NCBI RefSeq assembly: GCF_001704635.1 | Contig: NZ_MAXF01000013.1 | Location: forward strand, 64,501 to 128,500 | DNA: 64,000 bases | From: Streptomyces sparsogenes | Lineage (GTDB): Bacteria; Actinomycetota; Actinomycetes; Streptomycetales; Streptomycetaceae | Direction of reading: 5' to 3' | In this document: positions 17,984 to 26,424 of the stretch, piece by piece | Position numbering within the stretch: position 1 is the first letter of the stretch | Layout: every line of letters begins with the position of its first letter | Notes under the pieces: generated by a model | Database searches by the model: none | Told to the model about the DNA's origin: nothing | What the model saw: the letters and a program-made list of their open reading frames with translations, nothing else | Translations under genes and position numbers: made by a program

Positions 17984-19051
17984 CTACGCCGTGGCCGACA
18001 GGACGGAGACCACGTCGAGCAGCCGGTCCACATCGGCCGCGGAGTTGTAGAGGTGGAACGAGGCGCGCAGATTCCCCGCGCGGGCCGAGACGACGACGCC
18101 GGCCTCGGCGAGGCGGGGCGCGGCGTGGCCGAGCCCCGGCACGGACACGATGGCCGAGCCCGGGGCGTCCACCCACCGGTGTCCCAGCTGGGCGAGCCCG
18201 GCCCGGAAGCGGTCGGCGAGCGCGCGGTCGTGGGCGCCGATGGCGTCGACGCCCAGCTCCTCGATGAGCGCGAGGGCGGGCGCGGCGCCCACGTACGACA
18301 GCAGGCCGGGGCTCTGGTCGAAGCGGCGGGCGGAGTGCGCGAGTTCCTCGACCGGCCCGTAGCAGCTGTCCCAGGGTTTCTCGCCGGCCGCCCAGCCGGC
18401 GAAGACCGGGGTGAGCCCGCCGAGGTCCTCGGGGACGGTCAGGAACGCGACCCCGCGCGGGCACAGAAGCCACTTGTAGCCGACGCACACGGTGTAGTCG
18501 GCCTTGTCGGCGTCCACCGGCAGCCAGCCGGCGCCCTGGCTGCCGTCCACCAGGAGCCGGGCGCCGTGGGCGCGGGCGGCCGCGCGGATGGCGTCCAGGT
18601 CGGCGATCCGGCCGTCCGCCGACTGCACGGCGCTGACGGCGACCAGGGCGGTGCCGGGGCGCACCGCGTCCGCCAGCTCCTCCAGCGGCACGGCGCGCGG
18701 CTTGAGGTCGCGGCGCATGGTGAAGGGGTTCACCAGCGAGCTGAAGTCGCGTTCGGCGTACAGGACTTCGGCCCCGGCGGGCAGCGAGGCCGCCACCAGC
18801 GCGGCGTACACGGCGACCGAGGCGCCCGCGGCGACCCGCCGCGCCGGCACCCCGGTCAGCCGGGCGAAGGCGGCGCGCGCCTCCTCCACCGCCTCCCAGG
18901 CCAGGTCGGCGGCGGGTCCTCCGCCGGCCGTGGCGTCGAGCGCTTCCTTCATCGCGGCCACGGCCCGGGCGGGGGTCAGACCGGTGGAGGCGTTGTTGAG
19001 GTACGTCGTCTGCGGCGCGAATTCCGCGCCTCCCAGGGGCTCCATGCCCAT
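17984..19051 (-). CDS. Class V PLP aminotransferase (cysteine desulfurase/kynureninase-like)
   Basis: 355-residue fold-type I PLP enzyme. Seen: TTYLNNASTGLTP at the N-terminus, RLLVDGSQGAGWLPVD (the Asp that binds the pyridine N), and VCVGYKWLLCPRG with the PLP Lys. FVALP-type motifs differ from IscS/SufS, and no catalytic Cys loop is obvious, so desulfurase activity is doubtful. The substrate is unknown. ATG candidates are 19051 (MGMEP) and 19045. It is convergent with ectD and probably monocistronic. Confidence 0.85.
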   Translation of the reverse strand: MGMEPLGGAEFAPQTTYLNNASTGLTPARAVAAMKEALDATAGGGPAADLAWEAVEEARAAFARLTGVPARRVAAGASVAVYAALVAASLPAGAEVLYAERDFSSLVNPFTMRRDLKPRAVPLEELADAVRPGTALVAVSAVQSADGRIADLDAIRAAARAHGARLLVDGSQGAGWLPVDADKADYTVCVGYKWLLCPRGVAFLTVPEDLGGLTPVFAGWAAGEKPWDSCYGPVEELAHSARRFDQSPGLLSYVGAAPALALIEELGVDAIGAHDRALADRFRAGLAQLGHRWVDAPGSAIVSVPGLGHAAPRLAEAGVVVSARAGNLRASFHLYNSAADVDRLLDVVSVLSATA

Positions 19052-19138
19052 CCACTATGGGAGGCGTTCACCCCCGCGTCCATCAAGGAGGTCCGTCCGG
19101 TGTCCCCGGGCGTGCCCCGCTTCTCGGCTGCTTGTCGG

Positions 19139-19792
19139 CTACTTCTCGGCGCTGACCTGCGTGGCCTCCCAGGCCTGGCGCAGCGCCTGGGTGAAGATCT
19201 CAGCCGGTTGGCCGCCCGAGACGCCGAAGCGGCGGTCGAGGACGAAGAAGGGCACGGCGGTGGCGCCCAGCTCGGCGGCCTCGCGCTCGTCGGCGCGCAC
19301 GGCGTCGGCGTAGGCGCTGTCGTCGTCGAGCACCGCGCGGGCCTCGTCGGGGTCGAGCCCGGCCTCGGCGGCGAGGGAGACCAGCGTCGCGGGGTCGAAG
19401 ACGGATCGTTCCTCGGCGAAGTTCGCGGCGTAGAGCAGGTCGAGCAGGTCGCCCTGGCGGCCGCGGGCCTTGGCGAGGTGCAGCAGCCGGTGGAGATCGA
19501 AGGTGTTGCCGTGGTCCCGGTCCGCGCGGTAGCCGAGGCCGGCGTCGGCCGCGGCCTCGGCGACCCGGGCCTCCATGGCCTGGGCCTGCTCGCGCGGGAC
19601 CCGGTACCTGGCCGTCAGCATGTCGAGCACCGGCACGGTGTCGCCCTTGGGGCGGTCGGGGTCGAGTTCGAAGGAGCGGTGGACCACCTCGACCCGGTCG
19701 CGGTGGTCGAAGGCGGCCAGGCCCTCCTCGAAACGGGCCTTCCCGATGTAACACCAGGGGCAGACGATGTCGGACCAGATCTCTACGCGCAT
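19139..19792 (-). CDS. DsbA-family oxidoreductase (FrnE-like)
   Basis: 217-residue thioredoxin-fold protein with an alpha-helical insertion and no signal peptide. It opens with VEIWSDIVCPWCYIGKARFEEGL, containing the CPWC redox motif. RSFELDP, the cis-Pro segment GATAVPFFVLDRRFGVSGGQP and IFTQALRQAW complete the FrnE/polyketide-isomerase-like signature. It acts as a cytoplasmic disulfide oxidoreductase or isomerase. I chose the ATG before RVEIWSD by family alignment. An upstream ATG at 19825 with a GGGGGGA run would add 11 residues and overlap the divergent promoter. Confidence 0.9.
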   Translation of the reverse strand: MRVEIWSDIVCPWCYIGKARFEEGLAAFDHRDRVEVVHRSFELDPDRPKGDTVPVLDMLTARYRVPREQAQAMEARVAEAAADAGLGYRADRDHGNTFDLHRLLHLAKARGRQGDLLDLLYAANFAEERSVFDPATLVSLAAEAGLDPDEARAVLDDDSAYADAVRADEREAAELGATAVPFFVLDRRFGVSGGQPAEIFTQALRQAWEATQVSAEK

Positions 19793-19874
19793 GGAGCGGG
19801 TCAACCGCTGAGGGCCCCGGTTCATTCCCCCCGGGGATTGCGATCACCTGATTCGGGGTGATTGTCTCCCCAAC

Positions 19875-20150
19875 ATGGCCAACCTCATCCTCCGGCTCAC
19901 CGAAGAAGAACACGAGGAGATCCGGCGCCGTGCGGCGGCCGTCGGTATGACGCCGCAGGCGTACGGGCGGGCGCGGCTCGCGCTGGACCGGGACGAGACG
20001 CGGGAGGCCTTCCTGGCCGCGTTCCGGGATTCGCTGCACCGCTGGAGGGGCGAGTTCGACGAGCTCAACGAGGAGCTGGCGGCCCGGCCCCGCAGCACCA
20101 GCAAGGAGATGGGGTTCGACCCGGCCACGTGCCTGAAGGACGCGTGTTGA
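19875..20150 (+). CDS. Ribbon-helix-helix-like antitoxin candidate
   Basis: 91-residue protein. The first ~45 residues (LILRLTEEEHEEIRRRAAAVGMTPQAYGRARL) have the beta-strand/helix/helix spacing of an RHH DNA-binding domain. The rest is charged and helical. The next gene starts 7 nt before this one ends, the classic antitoxin-toxin arrangement. By analogy it would autorepress the pair and neutralise its partner. The short leader (from about 19826) also separates it from the divergent FrnE gene. Confidence 0.7.
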   Translation: MANLILRLTEEEHEEIRRRAAAVGMTPQAYGRARLALDRDETREAFLAAFRDSLHRWRGEFDELNEELAARPRSTSKEMGFDPATCLKDAC

Positions 20151-20635
20151 CCCCGTCGCCGGGGCATCCGATCGACTTCCCCACCCTGCTCCAGGCGACC
20201 GCGGACATCCCCGGCTCGCCCGCCATAGACGACTACGGCGTGCCGCTGGCGGCGGTCCACCGGCACGGCGCGCACATGCTGAACCAGGACGTGTACTGGG
20301 GCGCCCATCTGAAGGCGGCCGCGGTCCTGGACACGCTGCTGCGCCATCCCTGGCTGGAGCACTCCCAGGCCGACGCGGCGTGGGCCGCGACCCGGGCGGT
20401 GCTGACGATAAACGGCCTGACCCTCGCCCGGGACGTCAAGGGCTCGGAGGTCCTGGCGCTGATGCGCGACATCGCGGGCCCGGGCATTCCGCTGCGCGAC
20501 ATCGCCCGCGCGCTGCGCGCCTGGACCACGGAGGGGACGGCGGACGGGACGGCGGAAGGCGCCGCGGAGGGGCCGGCGGACGGCACGTCGGGCGGGACGA
20601 CGGACGGCATGACGGACGGGACGGCGACCGGCTGA
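20144..20635 (+). CDS. Doc/Fic-like protein with degenerate active-site motif
   Basis: 163-residue protein. The core (IDDYGVPLAAVHRH...LKAAAVLDTLLRHPWLEHSQADAAWAATRAVLTINGLTL) follows the Doc layout, where HPFxDGNKR is expected. Here it reads HPWLEHSQADAAW, so the His is kept but the G-N-K-R part is gone. Kinase or AMP-transferase activity is therefore unlikely. The GTG at 20144 (or TTG at 20147) follows GAAGGA. The last 34 residues are eight four-residue units (DGTA/EGAA) from a 12-bp tandem repeat. It is paired with the RHH protein and ends in a hairpin region. Confidence 0.68.
   Translation: MLTPSPGHPIDFPTLLQATADIPGSPAIDDYGVPLAAVHRHGAHMLNQDVYWGAHLKAAAVLDTLLRHPWLEHSQADAAWAATRAVLTINGLTLARDVKGSEVLALMRDIAGPGIPLRDIARALRAWTTEGTADGTAEGAAEGPADGTSGGTTDGMTDGTATG
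20531..20626 (+). repeat. 12-bp tandem repeat, eight units, in the doc-like 3' end
   Basis: Eight in-frame 12-bp units (GAGGGGACGGCG, GACGGGACGGCG and variants) end 9 nt before the stop. They encode an EGTA/DGTA-type low-complexity tail. Confidence 0.88.
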
Positions 20636-20689
20636 GCGCCGCGCTCGCCGGGCGCGTACGCCCAGGGGGGGCCGACCTGTGGGGCACCG

Positions 20690-20725
20690 ACCGTGGGGCG
20701 GGACCGGCCGGTCCCGCCCCACGGT
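20690..20725. terminator. Bidirectional terminator, 18-bp stem
   Basis: Perfect 18-bp inverted repeat (arm core CCGTGGGGCGGGACCGG), with a further GGCAC/GTGCC pair outside it across a 2-nt bulge. It lies between the convergent doc-like gene and the aldehyde dehydrogenase gene. Confidence 0.85.
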
Positions 20726-20750
20726 GTGCCGTGGCGCGTGTCGTACGGAC

Positions 20751-20780
20751 CCTGTCGTACGGCGCGCGTCGTACGACAGG
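20751..20780. terminator. Second hairpin before the aldehyde dehydrogenase stop
   Basis: 11-bp perfect stem (CCTGTCGTACG / CGTACGACAGG) with an 8-nt loop, 10 nt past the minus-strand stop. TGTCGTACGG also recurs as a direct repeat just upstream. Confidence 0.7.
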
Positions 20781-20789
20781 CTCCGGGGC

Positions 20790-22319
20790 TCAGGCCTCGC
20801 GGCGCCCGTTCACCCGGCGGGGCAGCCCCAGCGGGTTCTCGTCGCGCAGCTCCGGCGGCAGCAGCGCGGCCGGGGCGTCCTGGTAGGTGACCGGCCGCAG
20901 CCAGCGCTCGATGGCGGTGCCGCCGACCGAGGTGGAGGTGGAGGTGGTCGCCGGGTAGGGGCCGCCGTGGTGCTGGGCCGGGGCGACGGCGACGCCGGTC
21001 GGCCAGCCGTTGACCAGGACGCGGCCCGCGAGCGGGGTCAGCTCGGCGAGCAGCTCGCCGGCCCGGCCCTCGGCGCCCGCGCCCTCGGCCTCGGAGAGGT
21101 GGACGGTGGCGGTGAGGTTGCCCGGCAGCCGCCCGAGCACGGCCTTGATGTCCTCGTCGCTCTCGTAGCGGGCGAGCACGGTCACCGGGCCGAAGCACTC
21201 CTCGAGCAGCACGTCGTGCGGCCCCTCCTCGGCGAGCAGCCGGGCGGGGACGGTGAGGAAGCCGGCGCTGACGGTGTGCTCGCCGCCGGAGCCGGGGGTG
21301 ACCGGGGCGTCCACCTCGGGGAGTTCGGCCCGCTCCTTGACACCGGCGACGAAGTTGTCGCGCATGCGGTGGTCGAGCAGCACGCCGGCCTCGCTGTTGC
21401 TGACCGCCTCGGTGAGGGACTTCACCAGGCGGTCGCCCGCCTCGCCCGCCGGCGCGAGGACGAAGCCGGGCTTGGTGCAGAACTGGCCCATGCCCAGGGT
21501 CATCGACCCGCCGAGGCCCGAGCCGATCTGCTCGGCGCGCTCGGCGGCCGCGGCCTCGGTGACCACGACCGGGTTGAGGCTGCCCAGCTCGCCGTGGAAG
21601 GGGATCGGCACCGGCCGGGCGGCCGCGGCGTCGAACAGGGCGCGGCCGCCCCGGATCGAGCCGGTGAAGCCGGCGGCGGCCACCAGCGGGTGCTTGACCA
21701 GCTCGACGCCGGCCTGGAAGCCGTGGACCACCGAGATCACATCGGCGGGCAGCCCGGACTCCTCGGCGGCGCGGCGCAGCGCGGAGGCGGCCACCTCGGA
21801 GGTGGCGGGGTGGTCGGGGTGCGCCTTGACGACGACCGGGCAGCCGGCGGCGAGCGCGCTGGCGGTGTCGCCGCCGGGCACGGAGAAGGCGAGCGGGAAG
21901 TTGCTCGCGGAGTAGACGGCGACGACGCCGAGCGGCACCTTGTAGCGGCGCAGGTCGGGCCAGGGCGGGGTCTGGGTGGCGTCGGCGTGGTCCACGCGTA
22001 CGTCGAGGAAGGCGCCCTCGTCCACGATGTCGGCGAAGGCCCGCAGCTGGTAGGTGGTGCGGGCGAGCTCGCCGGTGAGCCGGACGGGGCCCAGCGCGGT
22101 CTCGGCGTCGGCCGCCTCGATGAGCCGGTCCTTCGCCTCGTCGAGGCGGTCGGCGGCGGTGCGCAGGAAGGCGGCGCGCACCGTCCGGTCGGCCAGGGAT
22201 TCGCGCGCCGCGTGGGCAGCCCGCACCACGCGGTCGATCTCCTCGGCGGTGGCTTCGACCGCGACCTGCTCGCGCTGCTTCCCGGTTCGGGGGTCGACGC
22301 TCCACACTGGTGCTGACAC
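20790..22319 (-). CDS. Alpha-ketoglutarate semialdehyde dehydrogenase-type aldehyde dehydrogenase
   Basis: 509-residue NADP-type ALDH. Catalytic Cys in GQFCTKPGFV, general-base Glu in FHGELGSLNPV, cofactor loop GFTGSIRGGRALFD, and an SNFPLAFSVPGGDTASALAAGCPVVVKAHP segment typical of the KGSADH (type III) group. It would oxidise 2,5-dioxopentanoate to alpha-ketoglutarate. That is the common last step for uronates processed through KdgD and for non-phosphorylative L-arabinose or D-xylose breakdown, both suggested by genes at 37-44 kb. GTG start with AGGAGG upstream. It is divergent from an IclR regulator that probably controls it. Confidence 0.85.
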   Translation of the reverse strand: MSAPVWSVDPRTGKQREQVAVEATAEEIDRVVRAAHAARESLADRTVRAAFLRTAADRLDEAKDRLIEAADAETALGPVRLTGELARTTYQLRAFADIVDEGAFLDVRVDHADATQTPPWPDLRRYKVPLGVVAVYSASNFPLAFSVPGGDTASALAAGCPVVVKAHPDHPATSEVAASALRRAAEESGLPADVISVVHGFQAGVELVKHPLVAAAGFTGSIRGGRALFDAAAARPVPIPFHGELGSLNPVVVTEAAAAERAEQIGSGLGGSMTLGMGQFCTKPGFVLAPAGEAGDRLVKSLTEAVSNSEAGVLLDHRMRDNFVAGVKERAELPEVDAPVTPGSGGEHTVSAGFLTVPARLLAEEGPHDVLLEECFGPVTVLARYESDEDIKAVLGRLPGNLTATVHLSEAEGAGAEGRAGELLAELTPLAGRVLVNGWPTGVAVAPAQHHGGPYPATTSTSTSVGGTAIERWLRPVTYQDAPAALLPPELRDENPLGLPRRVNGRREA

Positions 22320-22370
22320 CGGGGATTCCTCCTGCTGAGTTGGCGCTGCTTGCGTCCCGCACCTCGACTG

Positions 22371-22436
22371 TTGTTCGATATGCTGAACGCTGTCCCTGAT
22401 GATGAATTCTGTCGGGACTCTATGGCTGTTCGAACA
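22371..22436. promoter_or_regulatory. Candidate IclR operators between ALDH and iclR
   Basis: The 131-nt divergent gap holds TTGTTCGATATGCTGAAC (22371-22388, arms GTTC/GAAC) and the perfect palindrome TGTTCGAACA (22427-22436). Both share the GTTC/GAAC half-site. The palindrome sits 15 nt before the iclR start. Confidence 0.55.
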
Positions 22437-22450
22437 AAGGGGTCAAGGCG

Positions 22451-23221
22451 ATGTCAACTGCCGAGACGGGTGGGGCCCAGGTCAAATCGGCGGTCCGCAC
22501 GGTCGAGCTGCTGGAATTCTTCGCCGGCCGGCCCGGCATGCACAGCCTGGCCGCCGTCCAGGAGGCCGTGGGCTATCCCAAGTCCTCTCTCTACATGCTG
22601 CTGCGCACCCTGGTGGAGCTCGGCTGGGTGGAGACCGACGCGACCGGCACCCGCTACGGCATCGGGGTGCGCGCCCTGCTGGTGGGCACCTCCTACATCG
22701 ACGGCGACGAGGTCGTGGCCGCCGCCCGGCCCACCCTGGACCGGCTCTCGGACGACACCACCGAGACCATCCACCTCGCCCGCCTCGACGGCACCAACGT
22801 GGTCTACCTCGCCACCCGGCAGTCCCAGCACTATCTGCGCCCCTTCACCCGCGTCGGCCGCCGGCTGCCGGCCCACTCCACCTCGCTGGGCAAGGCCCTG
22901 CTGGCCACCTACCCCGACGAGCAGGTGCGCAAGATGCTGCCGGAGACCCTCGGCGCGCTCACCGAGCACACCATCACCGACCGCGAGAAGCTCATCGAGG
23001 AGCTGCACGTCATCCGCGAGCAGGGCTACGCGGTGGACCGCGAGGAGAACACGCTGGGGCTGCGCTGCTTCGGCGTCGCGATCCCCTACCGCACGCCCTC
23101 GCGGGACGCGATCAGCTGCTCGGTGCCTGTGGCCCGGCTCACCCCCACCCATGAGCAGATGATCAAGGACGCCCTGTTCGACGCCCGCGACCGCCTCACC
23201 CTCGCGACCCGCCGTCTCTGA
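22451..23221 (+). CDS. IclR-family transcriptional regulator
   Basis: 256 residues. N-terminal winged helix (VKSAVRTVELLEFFAGRPGMHSLAAVQEAVGYPKSSLYMLLRTL) and C-terminal IclR effector domain with RPFTRVGRRLPAHSTSLGKALLA and EENTLGLRCFGVAIP. IclR proteins bind small organic acids; the divergent KGSADH gene suggests a sugar-acid signal. ATG start 14 nt downstream of a TGTTCGAACA palindrome, suggesting autoregulation. Confidence 0.93.
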   Translation: MSTAETGGAQVKSAVRTVELLEFFAGRPGMHSLAAVQEAVGYPKSSLYMLLRTLVELGWVETDATGTRYGIGVRALLVGTSYIDGDEVVAAARPTLDRLSDDTTETIHLARLDGTNVVYLATRQSQHYLRPFTRVGRRLPAHSTSLGKALLATYPDEQVRKMLPETLGALTEHTITDREKLIEELHVIREQGYAVDREENTLGLRCFGVAIPYRTPSRDAISCSVPVARLTPTHEQMIKDALFDARDRLTLATRRL

Positions 23222-23304
23222 CCCGCGCCCTGGCTCCCGCGCCCCTGCCCCCTTCACCGGCCGGAGGCCCGGCTCCCCCGGCGGCGCGGGCGACCACCGG
23301 GCTG

Positions 23305-23406
23305 ATGGACGTGACTTACGCTGTCCAGGTGATCGTCGGGTTGCTCGTTCTGGTGGCCGGTGCCCGCTTCTTCGGCGAGTGCGCCGCGCCGCGCCGGGTG
23401 GCGTGA
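23305..23406 (+). CDS. Possible 33-residue membrane leader peptide coupled to the histidine kinase
   Basis: ATG at 23305 to TGA at 23404-23406. It encodes a short Asp/Thr/Tyr start, then a hydrophobic run (VQVIVGLLVLVAGARFF) fit for one membrane helix, then a basic Cys-containing tail. Its stop overlaps the kinase GTG at 23403 in a GTGA, the same coupling used between kinase and response regulator. There is no strong Shine-Dalgarno. Nothing here proves expression; it may be a chance frame over the kinase promoter. Confidence 0.4.
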   Translation: MDVTYAVQVIVGLLVLVAGARFFGECAAPRRVA

Positions 23407-24659
23407 CCCCGGTGCGGTGGCGGCGGGCCCGACTGCGCTGGGTGCACCTGGTGCTCGGCGGGGCGCTGCTGATGCCGTACTACCTGCTGACCGGCGCCGT
23501 CCTGGTGGCGGTCGTGCCGGGCGCCCGGCCCCTCGAGTCGCTGTGGTGGCAGCTCGCCGCGTACGCCCTGGCCGTGCCGCTGGCCGTGCCGACCGCACTC
23601 TTCCCGCTCGTACGCCCCCTGGAGGCCACCGCGGCCCGCTCGCTGTGCGGGCTCCCCGCCTCCGCCGAACTCGCGCCCGGCCCCGCCACCTCCTGGGACG
23701 CGCGCAGCCGCACGGCCGTGTGGTACGGGCTGCACCTGGCGCTCGGCGGCCTGGTCAGCGGGATGACTCTCGCCCTGCCGCCCGCCGCGGCGCTGCTGGT
23801 CGCGCTGCCGTTCACCGACGGTTCGTACGCCAGGGGCCTGGGCTGGCCGGCCCTCTTCGACGGCGCCCGCGCGCTCGCCCCCGCCGCCGGCGTCCTGCTG
23901 CTGGCGGCCCTGGCAGCGGTGGCCGCGGGCGCCGGGGCACTGCTGACCCGCTGCGCGCCCGTGCTGCTCGGACCCACGCCCGCCGACCGGCTCGCGGCCG
24001 CGGAGGAGCGGGCCGCCCGCCTCGCTTCCCGCAACCGGCTGGCCCGCGAGCTGCACGACTCGGTCGGGCACGCGCTGAGCGCGGTGACCTTGCAGGCGAG
24101 CGCGGCGCGCAAGGTCCTGGACACGGATCCGGAGTTCGCCCGGCAGGCGCTGGCCGCCATCGAGGAGACCACGCGCGGGGCGGTCGGGGAACTCGACAGC
24201 GTGCTCGGCCTGTTGCGGGAGGGCGAGGAAGCGGCGGCCGGCGGGAGCCGCCCCGCCCCGGCCCCCACCCTCGCCGATCTGGACGGGCTGCTGGCCCGGA
24301 CCCGGGCGGCGGGCGTCGCCGTCCACCTGACGGCCCCGGGCCCGCTGGACCGGCTGCCGCCCGTGGTGTCCCGCGAGGCGTACCGCATCGTGCAGGAGGG
24401 GCTCAGCAACGTGCTGCGCCACGCGGGCCGGGTGCCGGTACATCTGCTGATCACCGAACGCGCCGACGGAGAAGGCGAGTTGGAGATCGTGATGGACAAC
24501 CCGGTGCGCGGGGCCGCGCGGTGGCGTCGCACCGGCGGCGGCCGCGGGCTGCGCGGGATCGCCGAGCGCGCGGCGCTGCTGCGCGGAAGCTGCGCCTGGG
24601 GCCCGGCCGGTGACCGGTGGCGGCTGACGGTCCGGCTCCCCCTGGGGACGGCCCGGTGA
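23403..24659 (+). CDS. NarL-type two-component sensor histidine kinase
   Basis: 418-residue kinase. The N-terminal half has four or more hydrophobic helices (LVLGGALLMPYYLLTGAVLVAVV; LAAYALAVPLAVPTALFPLV; LALGGLVSGMTLALPPAAALLVALP; AAGVLLLAALAAVAAGAGALL). The HisKA_3 box is ASRNRLARELHDSVGHALSAVTLQA with the phospho-His in ELHDSVGH. The HATPase has IVQEGLSNVLRHA and GGRGLRGIAERAALL. The GTG at 23403 is preferred; an in-frame GTG at 23379 exists. The stop overlaps the response-regulator GTG. The signal is unknown. Confidence 0.92.
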   Translation: MTPVRWRRARLRWVHLVLGGALLMPYYLLTGAVLVAVVPGARPLESLWWQLAAYALAVPLAVPTALFPLVRPLEATAARSLCGLPASAELAPGPATSWDARSRTAVWYGLHLALGGLVSGMTLALPPAAALLVALPFTDGSYARGLGWPALFDGARALAPAAGVLLLAALAAVAAGAGALLTRCAPVLLGPTPADRLAAAEERAARLASRNRLARELHDSVGHALSAVTLQASAARKVLDTDPEFARQALAAIEETTRGAVGELDSVLGLLREGEEAAAGGSRPAPAPTLADLDGLLARTRAAGVAVHLTAPGPLDRLPPVVSREAYRIVQEGLSNVLRHAGRVPVHLLITERADGEGELEIVMDNPVRGAARWRRTGGGRGLRGIAERAALLRGSCAWGPAGDRWRLTVRLPLGTAR

Positions 24660-25345
24660 GCGCGCCGGCTCCCGTCCCGGCGTCGCCTCCCCTGCGCGTG
24701 GTGATCGCCGACGACGAGCGGATGGTGCGCACCGCGCTGCGCGCCATCCTGACCGCCGAGCCGGACCTGGAGGTCGTCGGCGAGGCGGGCACCGGAGCCG
24801 AGGCCGTCCCGCTGGTGCGCGAGCTGCGCCCGGACATCGTGCTGATGGACGTCCGCATGCCCGAGATCGACGGCATCCGCGCCACCGAGCAGATCCTGGC
24901 CACCCTGCCCCAGCCGCCGTGCGTGATCGTCGTGACGACCTTCGAGAACGACAGCCATGTGTACGACGCGCTGCGCGCGGGGGCCAGCGGCTTCCTGCTC
25001 AAGCGGGCCGGGGCGGACGAACTGGTGCAGGCGGTGCGGCTGGTGGCGCGCAGCGACTCGCTGCTGTTCCCCGCCGCGGTACGGGCGCTCGCCGCAGCCC
25101 ACGCGGACGGGAGGCGACAGGCCGCCTCGGCGCGGGCGCTGCGCGGCCGGCTCTCGGAGCGTGAGGCGGAGGTGCTGCGGCTGATGGCCGCGGGGCTGTC
25201 CAACGCGGAGATCGCCGGCCGGCTCACGGTGGGCGCCGCCACGGTCAAGACCCATGTGGCCGCGGTGCTCGCCAAGCTCGGCGTGCGCGACCGCACCCAG
25301 GCGGTCATCGCGGCATACGAGTGCGGTTTCGTCACGCCGGGCTGA
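24656..25345 (+). CDS. NarL/FixJ-family response regulator
   Basis: 229 residues. The receiver domain has VVIADDERMVRTAL (acidic pocket), the phospho-Asp in IVLMDVRMPEIDG, a Thr in VVTTF and the Lys of FLLKRAGADEL. The LuxR HTH is RLSEREAEVLRLMAAGLSNAEIAGRLTVGAATVKTHVAAVLAKLGVRDR. Translation is coupled to the kinase by the GTGA at 24656-24659. The target genes are not evident; the aldo/keto reductase begins 53 nt downstream and could be one. Confidence 0.94.
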   Translation: MSAPAPVPASPPLRVVIADDERMVRTALRAILTAEPDLEVVGEAGTGAEAVPLVRELRPDIVLMDVRMPEIDGIRATEQILATLPQPPCVIVVTTFENDSHVYDALRAGASGFLLKRAGADELVQAVRLVARSDSLLFPAAVRALAAAHADGRRQAASARALRGRLSEREAEVLRLMAAGLSNAEIAGRLTVGAATVKTHVAAVLAKLGVRDRTQAVIAAYECGFVTPG

Positions 25346-25398
25346 CACACGGGCGCGTCGGTGGTCTGCTGTGAGCGGTCGAGTGAAAGGTGGGACGC

Positions 25399-26379
25399 AT
25401 GGAGTACGCGCGCCTGGGGCGGTCCGGTATCAAGGTCTCGCGGATCTGCCTGGGGATGATGAGCTACGGCGACCCCGAGCACCGGAAGTGGCAGTTGGAC
25501 ATCGACGCCGCCCGGCCCATCGTGCGGCGGGCGGTCGAAGGCGGCGTGACGTTCTTCGACACCGCCGACATGTACTCCAAGGGCCGGAGCGAGGAGATCA
25601 CGGGCGAGCTGCTGCGGGAGTTCTTCCCCAGCCGTGACGACTACGTCCTGGCCACCAAGGTGTACTCGCCGATGGGGCCGGGCCCCAACGACCGCGGGCT
25701 GTCCCGGAAGCACATCATGGCGGGCATCGACGCCTCGCTGCGCCGGCTGGGCACCGACCACGTGGACCTCTACCAGATCCACCGGTGGGACCCGGAGACG
25801 CCCGTCGAGGAGACCATGGAGGCGCTGCACGACGTGGTGCGGGCGGGCAAGGCCCGCTACATCGGCGCGTCGTCCATGTTCGCCTGGCAGTTGGCCAAGG
25901 CGCAGTACACGGCCGAGGCGGCGGGCCGGCCCCGGTTCGTGTCGATGCAGAGCCACTACAACCTGCTGTACCGGGAGGAGGAGCGGGAGATGAACCCGTT
26001 CTGCCTGGACCAGGGGGTGGGGGTGATCCCCTGGAGCCCGCTGGCCCGCGGGCTGCTGACCGGCACCCGCGACCGGAACCGCACCGGGCGGACGGCCAGG
26101 GCGAGCGACGACCCGCTGGTCGAGACCTGGTACGGCGAGGCCGAGTTCGACATCGTGGACGCCACCCGCGCCGTGGCCGAGGAGCACGGGCTGCCCCCCG
26201 CGCGGATCGCGCTCGCGTGGCTGCTCGGCAAGCCCGCGGTGACCGCGCCGATCGTGGGCGCGACCAAGGTCGGCCATGTGGAGGACGCGGTCGCCGCGGT
26301 CGAGGTGGCCCTCGACGAGGAGGAAGTGGCCCGCCTGGAGGCACCGTACCGCCCGCGCCCCATCATGGGTCACCACTGA
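25399..26379 (+). CDS. Aldo/keto reductase
   Basis: 326-residue (beta/alpha)8 NADPH oxidoreductase. The catalytic tetrad is visible: Asp and Tyr in VTFFDTADMYSKG, Lys in VLATKVY, and His in LYQIHRWDP. The C-terminal cofactor site is VTAPIVGATKVGHVEDAVAAV. It resembles the YajO/Tas group. It lies just after a two-component system and convergent with a beta-helix protein, so sugar-derived carbonyls are possible substrates, by inference only. The ATG at 25399 follows GGTGGGA. Confidence 0.9.
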   Translation: MEYARLGRSGIKVSRICLGMMSYGDPEHRKWQLDIDAARPIVRRAVEGGVTFFDTADMYSKGRSEEITGELLREFFPSRDDYVLATKVYSPMGPGPNDRGLSRKHIMAGIDASLRRLGTDHVDLYQIHRWDPETPVEETMEALHDVVRAGKARYIGASSMFAWQLAKAQYTAEAAGRPRFVSMQSHYNLLYREEEREMNPFCLDQGVGVIPWSPLARGLLTGTRDRNRTGRTARASDDPLVETWYGEAEFDIVDATRAVAEEHGLPPARIALAWLLGKPAVTAPIVGATKVGHVEDAVAAVEVALDEEEVARLEAPYRPRPIMGHH

Positions 26380-26424
26380 CGGGACGCGGGCAGGAGCGGT
26401 GCGCGCCCGGAGGACGGGCCGGCG

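Noticed and set aside
17984..19051. Cysteine desulfurase function for the class V aminotransferase
   Set aside because: The PLP Lys is present, but a catalytic Cys loop typical of IscS/SufS is not visible; kept as a generic class V enzyme.
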